A stretch of 64,000 bases of DNA from a bacterium (GTDB lineage Bacteria > Hydrothermota > UBA3072 > JAPDKE01). Below are positions 16,740-25,520 of the stretch, in pieces (the first letter of the stretch is position 1; the number at the start of each line of letters is the position of its first letter). The translations under genes and the position numbers were made by a program. The stretch is from the NCBI GenBank assembly GCA_029258725.1, contig JAPDKE010000013.1, positions 1-64,000 on the forward strand, in the 5' to 3' direction. The notes under the pieces were generated by a model. That model did no database searches. It was not told where the DNA came from and saw only the letters and a list, made by a program, of their open reading frames with translations.

Positions 16740-17856
16740 GGAACTCCAGAGAGAGGTTGAAAGACTCAAATCCTTACTTGATATATCCCTGAAATTCGGT
16801 TCAACCCTTGACCTCCAGGAGATTTTAAACCTCATAATGGAGATAGCAAAGAAAACCCTTGACGCAGAGGCAAGTTCCATATTTCAGATAGATGAGGAAA
16901 AGCGCGAACTCTTCTTTGTGGTTGCAACAGGAGAGAAGGGGAAGGAGGCAAAGACCATAAGAATTCCCTGGGGAAAGGGGATTGCAGGATGGGTTGCGGA
17001 GCATGGAAAACCCTTACTTGTTCCCGATGTATCAAAGGACCCAAGGTTCTTCCAGGATGTTGATAAAAAGACAGGATTCAAAACAAAGTCAATCCTTGCT
17101 GTACCCCTTATAAGGAAGGGAAAGGTCATAGGCGTTGCAGAGGTTATAAACAAAAAAGGCGGTGGAGAATTCACAGTGGAGGACACCATTCTCTTTGAGG
17201 CAATAGCAGAACAGGCAGCGGTTGCGATGGAAAATGCAAAACTTTACTCCCAACTTGAAAATCTCTTCCTTTCATCCATAAGGGCGATTGTTAATGCAAT
17301 TGAAGAGAAGGACGAGTACACAAGGGGTCATACCGGGAGGGTCACGGAATATTCCCTTCTCATAGGGAAAAGACTTGGTCTTTCAAACGATGAGATAAAA
17401 ACCCTTGAACTCTCCGCACTCCTCCACGATGTTGGAAAGATAGGGATACCTGATTCAATTTTAAGAAAACCCGGAAGATTGACCGATGAGGAGTATGCGG
17501 TTATAAAAAGCCATCCTCTCAGAGGGGTGAAAATCCTTGAACCCATAGAGAACATAAAGCATATACTCCCAGGAATAAAGCATCATCATGAAAGATACGA
17601 TGGAAAAGGGTATCCTGATGGCTTAAAAGGGAAGAAGATTCCCTTTTACGCACGGATAATAGCAGTTGCGGATGCATTTGATGCAATGACATCTGACAGA
17701 CCCTACCGAAAGGGTCTGCCCATTGAGATTGCAAGGAAGGAGATAGAGGAAAACAGAGGAACCCAGTTTGACCCTGAATGTGCGGATGCGTTTTTAAGGG
17801 AACTTGATGAAAATCCTGAAAGAATAGAAGAAATAATAAAAAGGGGGAGGGAATGA
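16720..17856 (+). CDS. GAF-domain HD-GYP phosphodiesterase (c-di-GMP hydrolase candidate)
   Basis: The start is the ATG at 16720 directly after GGAGGAAAT; a frame extending to 16681 lacks a site. The order is a short coiled coil (~1-30), GAF domain (~30-175, with FQIDEEKRELFFVVATGEKG and IRIPWGKGIAGWVAEHGKPL), then HD-GYP (~190-365): HTGRVTEYSL, LLHDVGKIGIPDSIL, HPLRGVKILEP, HHHERYDGKGYPDGLKGKKI and DAFDAMTSDRPYR. All metal ligands (HD, HH, D) and the HHExxDGxGYP signature are present, so it is probably active on c-di-GMP. The GAF ligand is unknown. No GGDEF protein lies in the window. ATGA overlap with rpiB. Confidence 0.9.
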   Translation: MKEKNCEELQREVERLKSLLDISLKFGSTLDLQEILNLIMEIAKKTLDAEASSIFQIDEEKRELFFVVATGEKGKEAKTIRIPWGKGIAGWVAEHGKPLLVPDVSKDPRFFQDVDKKTGFKTKSILAVPLIRKGKVIGVAEVINKKGGGEFTVEDTILFEAIAEQAAVAMENAKLYSQLENLFLSSIRAIVNAIEEKDEYTRGHTGRVTEYSLLIGKRLGLSNDEIKTLELSALLHDVGKIGIPDSILRKPGRLTDEEYAVIKSHPLRGVKILEPIENIKHILPGIKHHHERYDGKGYPDGLKGKKIPFYARIIAVADAFDAMTSDRPYRKGLPIEIARKEIEENRGTQFDPECADAFLRELDENPERIEEIIKRGRE

Positions 17857-18296
17857 GAATAGGAATAGGAAGTGACCACAGGGGATACAGGCACAAGGAG
17901 GTTTTAAAATCCTTTCTTTCAGAACTCGGACATGATGTCCATGACTATGGAACGCACTCGGAGGAATCCTGCGACTATCCTGACTTTGCAATCCCCCTTG
18001 CAAGGGATGTTGCATCGGGAAGGATGGAGAGGGGAATTCTCATATGCAACACGGGAATAGGAATGTGCATAACCGCAAACAAGGTGAAGGGGGTTTATGC
18101 GGCACTTGTGACAACGCCGGAGACTGCAGAGTCCGCAAGGAGACACAATAATTCAAATGTGCTTGTCATGGGAGCATCCTTAAATACGCCTGATGAAATG
18201 AAAAATATGGTTGATATATGGCTGAGAACCCCATTTGAGGGTGGAAGACATGAGAGAAGGATAAACAAGATCAAGTCCCTGGAGAATGAAAATTGA
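17853..18296 (+). CDS. rpiB: Ribose-5-phosphate isomerase B
   Basis: Interconverts ribose 5-phosphate and ribulose 5-phosphate. Typical RpiB features: MRIGIGSDHRGYRHKE at the N-terminus, HDVHDYGTHSEESCDYPDFA, and ILICNTGIGMCITANKVKGVYAAL. The catalytic cysteine position (CGTGIGM in many homologues) reads CNTGIGM here. NNSNVLVMGA marks the C-terminal half. The length of 147 is normal. It overlaps both neighbours (ATGA upstream, 11 bases downstream). Confidence 0.93.
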   Translation: MRIGIGSDHRGYRHKEVLKSFLSELGHDVHDYGTHSEESCDYPDFAIPLARDVASGRMERGILICNTGIGMCITANKVKGVYAALVTTPETAESARRHNNSNVLVMGASLNTPDEMKNMVDIWLRTPFEGGRHERRINKIKSLENEN

Positions 18297-19560
18297 GAAT
18301 GCTTTAAAGGAGATATACGGAAAAGTTTACACGGGTAAAGAGATAAAACTCCTTTATTCATACGATGCAACCGGGCAGGCAGGAGAACCGGAATGGGTTG
18401 TTTTTCCTGAAAACGAAGAGCAGGTAAGGAAAACGGTTGAGGTTGCACTTGAAGAAAAAATACCTGTGATTGCGAGAGGAGCGGGGACAGGGCAGTCGGG
18501 GGGGTCCCTTCCGGTTCATGGTGGGGTGGTTATGGTTTTTACCCGGATGAAAAGGATTGAGGTGCTTGAGCGTGATATGGTATGTGTGGTTGAGCCCGGA
18601 GCCATAACGGGCAGGATAAAAAAGGAGGTTGAAAAATACGGGCTTTACTACCCCCCCGACCCTGCAAGTTTTGAGTTTTCAACCATAGGTGGGAATGTTG
18701 CGGAGGATGCGGGTGGACCAAGGGCTGTGAAATACGGGGTTACATCCTCATTTGTGCTCGGGCTTGAGTGGGTGGATGGAACCGGAAAACTGTACCGGTG
18801 GGGTGGAAGGAATATAAAGGATGTATCTGGATATCCGGTTCATAAACTTTTATGCGGTTCGGAGGGAACCCTCGGGATAATAACGAAGATATATCTCAAA
18901 CTCATACCCCTTCCTCCAGAGAGGGATGCCGTTCTTTTAAGGTTCTCAACCCCTGAGGAGGCGGGGGAGGCGGTTCTTGAGATAATGAGGATGGGTATCT
19001 CCCCTTCCTCCCTTGAGTACCTCTCTGAAAAGGCATCATCCCTTATAGGGCTTTCCGGGAATTATCTCATGGTTGAACTTGAGGGAGGAGAGGAGGTTGA
19101 GGAGGGAATAAGGAAAATAAGGGAAAGATTTGGAGGGGAAGAGGCGGGTATATGGGAGAAAAGAAAGAAACTCTCACCTCTTCTTTACCGGCTTGCACCC
19201 ATAAAGATAAACGAGGATGTGGTTCTTCCACGCTCACAACTTCCGGAATTTTTAAGGTTTTTATCTAAACTGGAAAAAGAAAGCGGGGTTCATGTTGTTG
19301 CCTTCGGTCACATAGGTGATGGAAACCTGCATACGAATGTGATGTGTGAGAAAAGGGAGACAGGGGAAAGGGTGGTTGTAAGAATTATGGAGGAGGTTGT
19401 GAGGCGTGGTGGAAGCATATCGGGTGAGCATGGGGTGGGAATAAGGAAAAAGGCATTTTTCAGGCTGCAGTACGGAGAGAGTGAGAGGGAGTTGATGCGC
19501 AGGATAAAAAAGGTTTTTGACCCTGAGGGAATATTAAACCCGGGGAAGATATGGGACTGA
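18286..19560 (+). CDS. FAD-binding oxidoreductase of the GlcD / D-lactate dehydrogenase family
   Basis: Oxidises a 2-hydroxyacid (glycolate, D-lactate or similar) with FAD. The FAD_binding_4 domain (~30-210) shows PVIARGAGTGQSGGSLPVHGG, TIGGNVAEDAGGPRAVKYG and SEGTLGIITKIYLKLIP. The FAD-oxidase C-terminal domain carries VAFGHIGDGNLHTNV and GGSISGEHGVGIRK, with the active-site histidines. It ends in the usual FDPEGILNPGKI. At 424 residues it is slightly shorter than GlcD. No GlcF-like Fe-S partner is adjacent; the DUF362 ferredoxin three genes upstream is the nearest Fe-S protein. The substrate cannot be told from sequence. Confidence 0.88.
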   Translation: MKIENALKEIYGKVYTGKEIKLLYSYDATGQAGEPEWVVFPENEEQVRKTVEVALEEKIPVIARGAGTGQSGGSLPVHGGVVMVFTRMKRIEVLERDMVCVVEPGAITGRIKKEVEKYGLYYPPDPASFEFSTIGGNVAEDAGGPRAVKYGVTSSFVLGLEWVDGTGKLYRWGGRNIKDVSGYPVHKLLCGSEGTLGIITKIYLKLIPLPPERDAVLLRFSTPEEAGEAVLEIMRMGISPSSLEYLSEKASSLIGLSGNYLMVELEGGEEVEEGIRKIRERFGGEEAGIWEKRKKLSPLLYRLAPIKINEDVVLPRSQLPEFLRFLSKLEKESGVHVVAFGHIGDGNLHTNVMCEKRETGERVVVRIMEEVVRRGGSISGEHGVGIRKKAFFRLQYGESERELMRRIKKVFDPEGILNPGKIWD

Positions 19561-20201
19561 TTGAGGAAAGGGTTAAAAAACTTTTAAAAGAGATACCTCC
19601 ACATGTTACCGTGGTTGCAGCAGCAAAGACAAGAACTGCTGAGGAGATAGAGGAGGCTATAAGGGGAGGGATAAGGATAATAGGGGAGAACTATGTTCAG
19701 GAGACGAGAAAGGTAAAGGAAAAGGTCTCGCTCCCCTGTGAATGGCATATGATAGGGCATCTCCAGACAAACAAGGTAAAACACGCCCTTAAACTCTTTT
19801 CCATGATCCAGACCCTTGATTCACTGAAACTTGCGGAGGCACTGGAGAAAAGGTGCAGGAAGGAGGGGAAAGAGATAAGAGTTCTTGTTGAGGTTAACAT
19901 TGCGCATGAACCCCAGAAGTTCGGGATACCACCTGAGGATGTGTTTGATTTTCTTGAGAAACTCAGGGAATTTCACCACATAAGGGTATGCGGTCTTATG
20001 ACCATGGGTCCACCTGTCCCTGACCCTGAGGAGATAAGACCCCTTTTCAGGCGCATGAGGGAACTCTTTGAGCGTGCAAGGGAAAGGTTTTCCGGGATTG
20101 AGATACTCTCAATGGGCATGAGTGATACCTATAAAATTGCAATAGAGGAAGGTTCAAACATGGTAAGGATAGGGACTGCAATATTCGGGAGGAGAAGATG
20201 A
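19551..20201 (+). CDS. yggS: YggS/PROSC-family PLP homeostasis protein
   Basis: Single-domain fold-type III PLP-binding barrel, with no known enzymatic reaction, that buffers free pyridoxal phosphate. The PLP lysine is in VTVVAAAKTRTAEEIEEAI; also typical are GENYVQE, WHMIGHLQTNKVKHAL, VLVEVNIAHEPQKFGI, GLMTMGP and LSMGMSDTYKIAIEEGSNMVRIGTA (quoted in part). 216 residues, family-typical. It overlaps the FAD oxidase by 10 bases and rseC by 4. Confidence 0.93.
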   Translation: MGLIEERVKKLLKEIPPHVTVVAAAKTRTAEEIEEAIRGGIRIIGENYVQETRKVKEKVSLPCEWHMIGHLQTNKVKHALKLFSMIQTLDSLKLAEALEKRCRKEGKEIRVLVEVNIAHEPQKFGIPPEDVFDFLEKLREFHHIRVCGLMTMGPPVPDPEEIRPLFRRMRELFERARERFSGIEILSMGMSDTYKIAIEEGSNMVRIGTAIFGRRR

Positions 20202-20626
20202 AGGAGCCGGGAAGGGTTCTTGAGGTGGATGGGGACAGAGTGAAGGTGAAACTTTTCCCATCCTATGAATGTAAAAAGTGTCCTGCAAGGAAACTCTGCC
20301 ATCCGGATGGGGGGGAGATAATTATTGAGGCAAGGAGTAAGATACCGGTGTCTCCCGGGGATGAGGTGTGGGTGGAGATAAAAGAAAGAGAGGTTCTTTC
20401 TGTTTCTTTTCTGGTTTTTGGAGTTTTACTCATTGCACTGCTTCTGGGATTTTTTGCTGTTTATGCCATCACCCGCAATCCTCTCATCTCCTGCCTTGCA
20501 GCCTTGGGCTTTGCAGCAATTTACATCCTTATCCTCCGCAAAATCCAGGAACGATGGAAGGAGAAGGTGTTTTTTGAGGTGGGGGAGAGGAGGATACCTT
20601 ACACCCGTGAAACCTTGACAAGTTGA
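20198..20626 (+). CDS. rseC: RseC/MucC-family membrane protein
   Basis: 142 residues. The N-terminal ~70 form a small beta domain with the family cysteines (YECKKCPARKLCHP, CxxC-x5-C) and PGDEVWVEIKEREVL. Two transmembrane helices follow (~72-94 and ~97-117), then a short basic tail. RseC-type proteins take part in SoxR reduction and often accompany Rnf or sigma-E genes; neither is here, so the exact role is open. It is the last gene of the 7119 operon; the promoter of the next operon overlaps its 3' end. Confidence 0.85.
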   Translation: MKEPGRVLEVDGDRVKVKLFPSYECKKCPARKLCHPDGGEIIIEARSKIPVSPGDEVWVEIKEREVLSVSFLVFGVLLIALLLGFFAVYAITRNPLISCLAALGFAAIYILILRKIQERWKEKVFFEVGERRIPYTRETLTS

Positions 20627-20643
20627 AAAAAATCTGATATAAG
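20615..20643 (+). promoter_or_regulatory. Sigma70-type promoter of the duplicated membrane cassette, predicted leaderless
   Basis: TTGACA at 20615-20620, 17-base spacer, TATAAG at 20638-20643, then AGGG and the double start codon ATGATG (20648/20651). The -35 box lies inside the last codons of rseC. The transcript should begin at or within a few bases of the start codon. Confidence 0.65.
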
Positions 20644-20647
20644 AGGG

Positions 20648-21736
20648 ATGATGCTTCTCTATCTTCTTTTTGTATCTCCACCTGTTAATGTTCATGCCTA
20701 CGACACTCCTGATGATGCAGGAGGGAGTATAACTGTTGAGTGGTCCCCACCACCTGGAGTGGAGGTAAAGTTTTATGAAGTTTACCGTTCATGTGAGGGG
20801 GGACCTTATGAATTTATTGGAAAGTTCATAGGGAGTCTTCATTCCTATGTTGATAAGGGGCTTGAGGATGGAAAGAAATACACCTACAGGATAAGGCTCA
20901 TTGATGTGAATGGAGATACATCCGAGTTTTCCATGCCCTCATCTCCTGCTGTTCCATCTCCCCAGTGGTTCAAAAAGGGGAAGCTAAATCTTTTCATAGC
21001 CGTTGTCCTTTACTTTGGATTTCTCATATTCTTTGTCCAGTCCGCAAAGACAGGAAAGAGATTATTTATAAGAAGAATAGCAGGGCTTGATGCCCTTGAT
21101 GAGGCAGTTGGAAGGGCAACCGAGATGGGAAGACCAATACTTTATGTCCCGGGACTTGGAACCATGGGTGATGTTGCAACCATAGCATCCGTGAATATAT
21201 TGAAACCCGTTGCAAAGAAGGCTGCGGAATATGAAACGCCGATAATTGTTCCAAATCGTGACCCGATTGTTATGACAGTTGCACAGCAGGTTGTGAAGGA
21301 GGCATATCTTGAGGCAGGCAGACCCGATGCATACCGGGAAGACAACGTGTTCTATCTCACCGATTCCCAGTTTGCCTATGCTGCTGGTGTTGATGGAATA
21401 ATGATGAGGGAGAGGCCTGCAACGAATCTCTTTATGGGTATGTTCTATGCTGAGTCTTTGATTCTTGCTGAGACCGGTAATATGACAGGGGCAATACAGA
21501 TTGCCGGGACTGATGCTGTTGCCCAGTTGCCTTTCTTTATAGCCGCATGTGATTATACGATAATTGGTGAGGAGCTTTATGCTGCGAGTGCATATCTTTC
21601 ACAGGACCCGAAACTCGTTGGCTCACTCAAGGCACAGGATCTCGGAAAGGCAATTCTCATGTTCCTTCTCCTGCTTGGAAGCATCCTTTCTCTGTGCAAC
21701 ATACCCCTTATCCTGAACTTCTTCAGAACCCTTTAA
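20648..21736 (+). CDS. Cassette protein A1: fibronectin-III plus membrane-anchored DUF6754-like domain
   Basis: 361-362 residues. A short signal peptide is followed by one fibronectin type III domain (~20-105: SITVEWSPPPGVEVKFYEVY, LEDGKKYTYRIRLID). A transmembrane helix at ~115-137 precedes basic residues (KTGKRLFIRR), so the following ~190-residue alpha/beta domain should be cytoplasmic: LDALDEAVGRATEMGRPILY, AAGVDGIMMRERP, AESLILAETG, FFIAACDYTIIGEELYAASA. A second helix closes the protein. I recall this domain as DUF6754 (from memory; needs a profile search). First of a four-gene set repeated immediately downstream; A2 (23825) is its paralogue. Function unknown. Confidence 0.75.
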   Translation: MMLLYLLFVSPPVNVHAYDTPDDAGGSITVEWSPPPGVEVKFYEVYRSCEGGPYEFIGKFIGSLHSYVDKGLEDGKKYTYRIRLIDVNGDTSEFSMPSSPAVPSPQWFKKGKLNLFIAVVLYFGFLIFFVQSAKTGKRLFIRRIAGLDALDEAVGRATEMGRPILYVPGLGTMGDVATIASVNILKPVAKKAAEYETPIIVPNRDPIVMTVAQQVVKEAYLEAGRPDAYREDNVFYLTDSQFAYAAGVDGIMMRERPATNLFMGMFYAESLILAETGNMTGAIQIAGTDAVAQLPFFIAACDYTIIGEELYAASAYLSQDPKLVGSLKAQDLGKAILMFLLLLGSILSLCNIPLILNFFRTL

Positions 21737-21745
21737 GGAGGTGGG

Positions 21746-22363
21746 ATGAGAAGGACAGGACCTCTTGTGGTTGCGTTTATAATGGGATTTGCAATGATAT
21801 TCCAGTACTTCATCCCCCATCCTCTTTCCCAAAAGTTCTACGAAATAATGGTCCAGCAGTGGCTTATAATCATAAGTATATTCCTCTACCTCTTTGGTTT
21901 GAGGAGTTTTACCCTTTATCACTATCACAAGGTAAGAAGGAAAAAGGAAGGATGGTATTTTTCCCTGATAGCGCTCCTTGCTGCGCTCATCACGGTTATC
22001 ATTGGCTTTGGAACCCGAAGAGGACCTCTTTTTGATAAAATATACGACTACATCCTTGCACCCCTTCAGGCAACGATGTTCTCCCTGCTTGCCTTCTTCA
22101 TTGCTTCTGCGGCATACCGGGCATTCAGGGCAAGGAACCTCGAGGCAACGCTTTTGCTGGTTACTGCAACCATTGTTATGCTTGGAAGGGTTCCCTTTGG
22201 TGCATTCATGTGGCACAAACTCCCTGATGTTGTTGAATGGATTCTCAAGTATCCAAACATGGCAGCCCAGAGGGGAATCCTCATAGGGGTTGGACTTGGA
22301 ATGATAGCAACATCCATGAAGATAATCCTTGGAATTGAGAGAAGTTACCTTGGAGGTGAATAG
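21746..22363 (+). CDS. Cassette protein B1: multi-spanning membrane protein, unknown function
   Basis: 205 residues with about six hydrophobic segments. The start is the ATG after AAGGAGGTGGG. The most conserved part against its paralogue B2 (24880) is LLAFFIASAAYRAFRARNLE with TLLL, VMLGRVP, then QRGILIGVGLG and IILGIERSYL; a basic motif YRAFRARN lies between helices. It is not a known transporter family by eye. Encoded between A1 and C1, it probably forms the membrane core of a complex with them (inference). A 90-base stretch at 22061-22150 is almost identical to B2 at the DNA level. Confidence 0.7.
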   Translation: MRRTGPLVVAFIMGFAMIFQYFIPHPLSQKFYEIMVQQWLIIISIFLYLFGLRSFTLYHYHKVRRKKEGWYFSLIALLAALITVIIGFGTRRGPLFDKIYDYILAPLQATMFSLLAFFIASAAYRAFRARNLEATLLLVTATIVMLGRVPFGAFMWHKLPDVVEWILKYPNMAAQRGILIGVGLGMIATSMKIILGIERSYLGGE

Positions 22364-23202
22364 TGTGGGAAAAATTGCTGAGACTGGATAGAAGGTGGAT
22401 TTTTGTGCTTGTTGCCCTTTCGGTTCTCATTCCTCTTTTAAGGCCTCTGGGATTGCCTATGAGGACTACAGAACCCGTTCTCAATCTCTACACCTACATA
22501 GATACCCTGAAGCCCCACGATAAGGCTGTTATTCTTGTTACGGACTTTGACCCCTCCACCATGCCGGAACTTTTGCCCATGGCAGAGGCGATAATGAGGC
22601 ACTGTTTTGCGAGAAAGATACCCCTTATCCTCTATGGTGGAATGTATCCGACATTTGTTGGAATGGCAAAGATGGCTCTTTCCAGGGTTTTACCTGATTT
22701 TCCTGATGTAAAATACGGTGAGGATTATGTTTTCCTGGGATACATACCCGGAACATCCCTTATAATTCTCTCGATGGGAGAGTCCATATCAAAAACGTTT
22801 GGAAATGACTACTATGGAAATAAACTTGACTCCCTCCCCTTAATGCAGCGTGTCAAGAACTACGACCAGGTTGCACTGGTTATAGACCTTTCAGGTTCCG
22901 GAACACCCGTCTGGTGGATAATATACGGATACCAGAGGTATGGGGTGAGGGTTGGATGTGGAACGACCGCGGTTTCTGCAGCACAGTACTATCCCTATCT
23001 CCAGACAGGGCAGTTTGTGGGAATGCTTGGAGGACTGAAGGGAGCGGCTGAGTATGAGACCCTGATAGAGCGTGCTGGCATACCTCCCGGGAGAAAGACA
23101 GCATCCATAGGAATGGATGCACAGTCCATAGTCCATCTCATGCTCATATTCCTCATAATCCTTGGTAATATAGGATACTTCATCGTAAGGAGGAAAAGAT
23201 GA
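22363..23202 (+). CDS. Cassette protein C1: bitopic protein with a central alpha/beta domain, unknown function
   Basis: 279 residues. GTG start sharing its G with the TAG of B1. One helix at ~14-30 (WIFVLVALSVLIPLL) after a basic N-terminus, and one at ~252-272 before RRKR; the positive-inside rule puts both ends in the cytoplasm and the ~215-residue middle outside. That middle (HDKAVILVTDFDPSTMPELL, IMRHCFARKIPLILYGG, YGEDYVFLGYIPGTSLIILS, NYDQVALVIDLSGSGTPVWW, GMLGGLKGAAEYE) has a Rossmann-like alternation of strands and helices with no catalytic signature I know. Paralogue C2 at 25521 keeps the STMPEL..RAI..HC, DSLP..R..NY and GGLKGAAEYE positions. Confidence 0.7.
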   Translation: MWEKLLRLDRRWIFVLVALSVLIPLLRPLGLPMRTTEPVLNLYTYIDTLKPHDKAVILVTDFDPSTMPELLPMAEAIMRHCFARKIPLILYGGMYPTFVGMAKMALSRVLPDFPDVKYGEDYVFLGYIPGTSLIILSMGESISKTFGNDYYGNKLDSLPLMQRVKNYDQVALVIDLSGSGTPVWWIIYGYQRYGVRVGCGTTAVSAAQYYPYLQTGQFVGMLGGLKGAAEYETLIERAGIPPGRKTASIGMDAQSIVHLMLIFLIILGNIGYFIVRRKR

Positions 23203-23828
23203 GCACAAATCCATGGGTATGGGTAGCGGCATTTCTGACACTCGCAATATATTCCTTTCTCTATAAAGACAATCCTGTTTACAGGTTTGCAGAACATATA
23301 TTCATGGGAGTTTCTGTTGGATATGGGCTTGTTCTCTTCTGGTATAACTCGGTTATTCCCAGGCTCTGGGAACCGCTTGTGAAGGGGACAGAGCCAACGA
23401 GATTCTTCCTTCTCATCCCCATCCTCATAGGTGCCCTGACCTTCTCTCTTTTTGTTCCCAGGTATTCCTGGCTTGTGAAATATACGCTTGCATTTGTTGT
23501 TGGAGCAAGCGCAGGACTTTCAATTCCCCTGAGCTTTGAGACAAACATATTTGAACAGGTTCGCTCCACCATACTTACAAGACAGATGCTCTCAGGATGG
23601 GGGATGGTGAGCAATCTTATAATGTTTATCGGTGTCATAGTAACACTTGCCTACTTCTACTTTTCCATGGAGCATAAGGGCGTTATAGGAAAGACTGCAA
23701 GGATAGGAAGAATATACATAATGATAGCATTCGGGGCATCCTTCGGATACACGGTTATGGCACGTGTATCCCTTCTTATAGGAAGGATGCAGTTTTTGCT
23801 CCATGACTGGCTTGGAATAATAAAATGA
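23199..23828 (+). CDS. Cassette protein D1: multi-spanning membrane protein, unknown function
   Basis: 209 residues, about six transmembrane segments. The N-terminus WVWVAAFLTLAIYSFLYKDN is followed by the conserved PVYRFAEHIFMGVSVGYGLV, with an amphipathic AEH motif between helices. The C-terminal RIGRIYIMIAFGASFGYTVM, then ARVSLLIGRMQFLLHDWL, is the best conserved part against D2. ATGA overlaps on both sides couple it to C1 and A2. The family is not recognised. Confidence 0.7.
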   Translation: MSTNPWVWVAAFLTLAIYSFLYKDNPVYRFAEHIFMGVSVGYGLVLFWYNSVIPRLWEPLVKGTEPTRFFLLIPILIGALTFSLFVPRYSWLVKYTLAFVVGASAGLSIPLSFETNIFEQVRSTILTRQMLSGWGMVSNLIMFIGVIVTLAYFYFSMEHKGVIGKTARIGRIYIMIAFGASFGYTVMARVSLLIGRMQFLLHDWLGIIK

Positions 23829-24883
23829 TATTGCTTTTTTCCTTGATTATAACGGATACCCCGGACGATGGAGGGGGGAGCATCACGATAAAGATTGAAC
23901 CCCTGCCTCCTGGCGTTCAGGAGGTGAGGATTTACAGGGAGGGGGAGTTTGTGCACTCTCTTGTTCCTCCTTCATGTGAATATCAGGACCAGGGGCTTGA
24001 GAATGGGAAAGAGTATCACTATCGGGTTGAGTATGTTTTTGAGGATACGGTTGTGGTTGAGGAGGGGAGTGCGGTTCCTGTTGCGCAGTGGTTCAATAAA
24101 AAAAGGGTAAATGTTCTCATCCTCATGCTCATTTTCTCCGCATTCATCCTCACCATGATAAGGCTTGCAAGGACCCAGGAACTCTTTATAAGAAAAATAC
24201 CTGCACTTGATGCAATAGATGAGGCGGTTGGAAGGGCAACGGAGATGGGGAAGCCCATCCTTTACGTCCCCGGAATAGGTGACATAACCATGCCTGAAAC
24301 CCTTGCTTCTCTTGCAATTCTGGGGAGGGTTGCAAAGAAGACGGCAGAATACGGGGCTGATATACTTGTTCCAAACTGGGATGCGGTTGTGATGACTGCT
24401 GCGCAGGAGGTTGTCAAGCAGTCATATACCGAGGCAGGAAGGCCTGACCTTTACAAGGAAAGAAACATAATGTACCTCACATCCGAGCAGTTTGGATTTG
24501 CTGCTGGTGTTGATGGAATAATGATGAGGGAGAAACCTGGTGCCATATTCCTTCAGGGAACATTCTTTGCAGAGTCCCTCATCCTTGCGGAGACGGGCTT
24601 CTCCATCGGGGCAATACAGATTGCAGGAACCGTCCAGACTGCACAGTTGCCTTTCTTTGTTGCAGCATGCGATTATACACTCATTGGTGAGGAATTGTAT
24701 GCAGCATCAAGTTACATAACCAGGGACCCTGTCATGCTTGGAACGATAAAGGGTTCGGACTGGAGCAAGGTCCTTATAATGTCCATAATAGGAATATGCG
24801 CAATCCTTGGAACGCTTGCGCACTTTATGCCCGGGCTTGAAGGTGTGTATCAGAACCTTATAAACTGGTTCTCACCAAAATGA
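23825..24883 (+). CDS. Cassette protein A2: fibronectin-III-like plus DUF6754-like domain, paralogue of A1
   Basis: 352 residues with the same layout as A1: a very short signal (MILLFSLIIT), an Ig/Fn3-like domain (~10-85, SITIKIEPLPPGVQEVRIYR), a helix at ~95-115, a cytoplasmic alpha/beta domain (LDAIDEAVGRATEMGKPILY, VPNWDAVVMTAAQEVVKQSY, AAGVDGIMMREKPG, ACDYTLIGEELYAASSYI) and a C-terminal helix. The alpha/beta domain is roughly 60% identical to A1 by eye, while the extracellular domain is much less alike. So the inside face is constrained and the outside face has diverged. ATGA overlaps on both sides. Confidence 0.75.
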   Translation: MILLFSLIITDTPDDGGGSITIKIEPLPPGVQEVRIYREGEFVHSLVPPSCEYQDQGLENGKEYHYRVEYVFEDTVVVEEGSAVPVAQWFNKKRVNVLILMLIFSAFILTMIRLARTQELFIRKIPALDAIDEAVGRATEMGKPILYVPGIGDITMPETLASLAILGRVAKKTAEYGADILVPNWDAVVMTAAQEVVKQSYTEAGRPDLYKERNIMYLTSEQFGFAAGVDGIMMREKPGAIFLQGTFFAESLILAETGFSIGAIQIAGTVQTAQLPFFVAACDYTLIGEELYAASSYITRDPVMLGTIKGSDWSKVLIMSIIGICAILGTLAHFMPGLEGVYQNLINWFSPK

Positions 24884-25512
24884 TGCAGCGCAAACTTCCT
24901 TTGCTCATAACCTTTGTTACCGGTGTTATAATGGTGGTTGCCTTCTTTGTCCCCCATCCACCTCTTGGTGGACTTGAGCAGGTATCCCTGAGGTGGTATT
25001 CAATCATTGCAGGATTCACCCTTCTTCTTGGTGCTGATTCCCTTATAAGGACACATATAAGGAAGATAAGGAGAAGGGAGAATGTGTTTTACTCAACGGT
25101 TCTTCTATGCGCACTCGGTCTTGCAATAGGTGCAGGGGCACATGCCTTTATAACCCGGGGAAGTGCATTTGAGTCCGGAACCTTCTTCATGTACCTCTAC
25201 GATAACCTCCTCATTCCCCTCCAGGCAACGATGTTCTCCCTGCTTGCCTTCTTCATTGCATCTGCTGCATACCGGGCATTCAGGGCAAGGAATCTTGAGG
25301 CGACTCTGCTGCTCATAGCGGCGGTTCTTGTCATGCTTGGAAGGGTTCCTCTTGGAGAGATGATGTGGAGTAAACTTCCGGTGATTGCCGAGTGGATATT
25401 CAACATTCCCCAGATGGCAGCAAAGAGAGGAATTCTCATTGGCTCTGCTCTTGGTGCGATTGCGATGTCTCTGAGAATAATCCTTGGAATAGAGAGAACC
25501 TATCTCTCATAG
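24880..25512 (+). CDS. Cassette protein B2: multi-spanning membrane protein, paralogue of B1
   Basis: 210 residues, same helix pattern as B1. The block LIPLQATMFSLLAFFIASAA, then YRAFRARNLEATLLL, VMLGRVPLGEMMWSKLPVIA and KRGILIGSALGAIAMSL is nearly unchanged, while the first 110 residues differ more. 25216-25305 is the DNA patch almost identical to B1. It starts at an ATG overlapping the A2 stop. Confidence 0.7.
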   Translation: MMQRKLPLLITFVTGVIMVVAFFVPHPPLGGLEQVSLRWYSIIAGFTLLLGADSLIRTHIRKIRRRENVFYSTVLLCALGLAIGAGAHAFITRGSAFESGTFFMYLYDNLLIPLQATMFSLLAFFIASAAYRAFRARNLEATLLLIAAVLVMLGRVPLGEMMWSKLPVIAEWIFNIPQMAAKRGILIGSALGAIAMSLRIILGIERTYLS

Positions 25513-25520
25513 GAGGAGCG

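Noticed and set aside
21623-22216. Open frame of 197 codons on the minus strand across A1/B1
   Set aside because: Antisense shadow of the two membrane genes; composition is unnatural (Cys/Lys/His-rich) and there is no ribosome binding site.
25392-25520. Longer start for cassette protein C2
   Set aside because: Overlaps B2 by 120 bases; a clear GGAGGAGCG site precedes the ATG at 25521 and C1 homology starts there.
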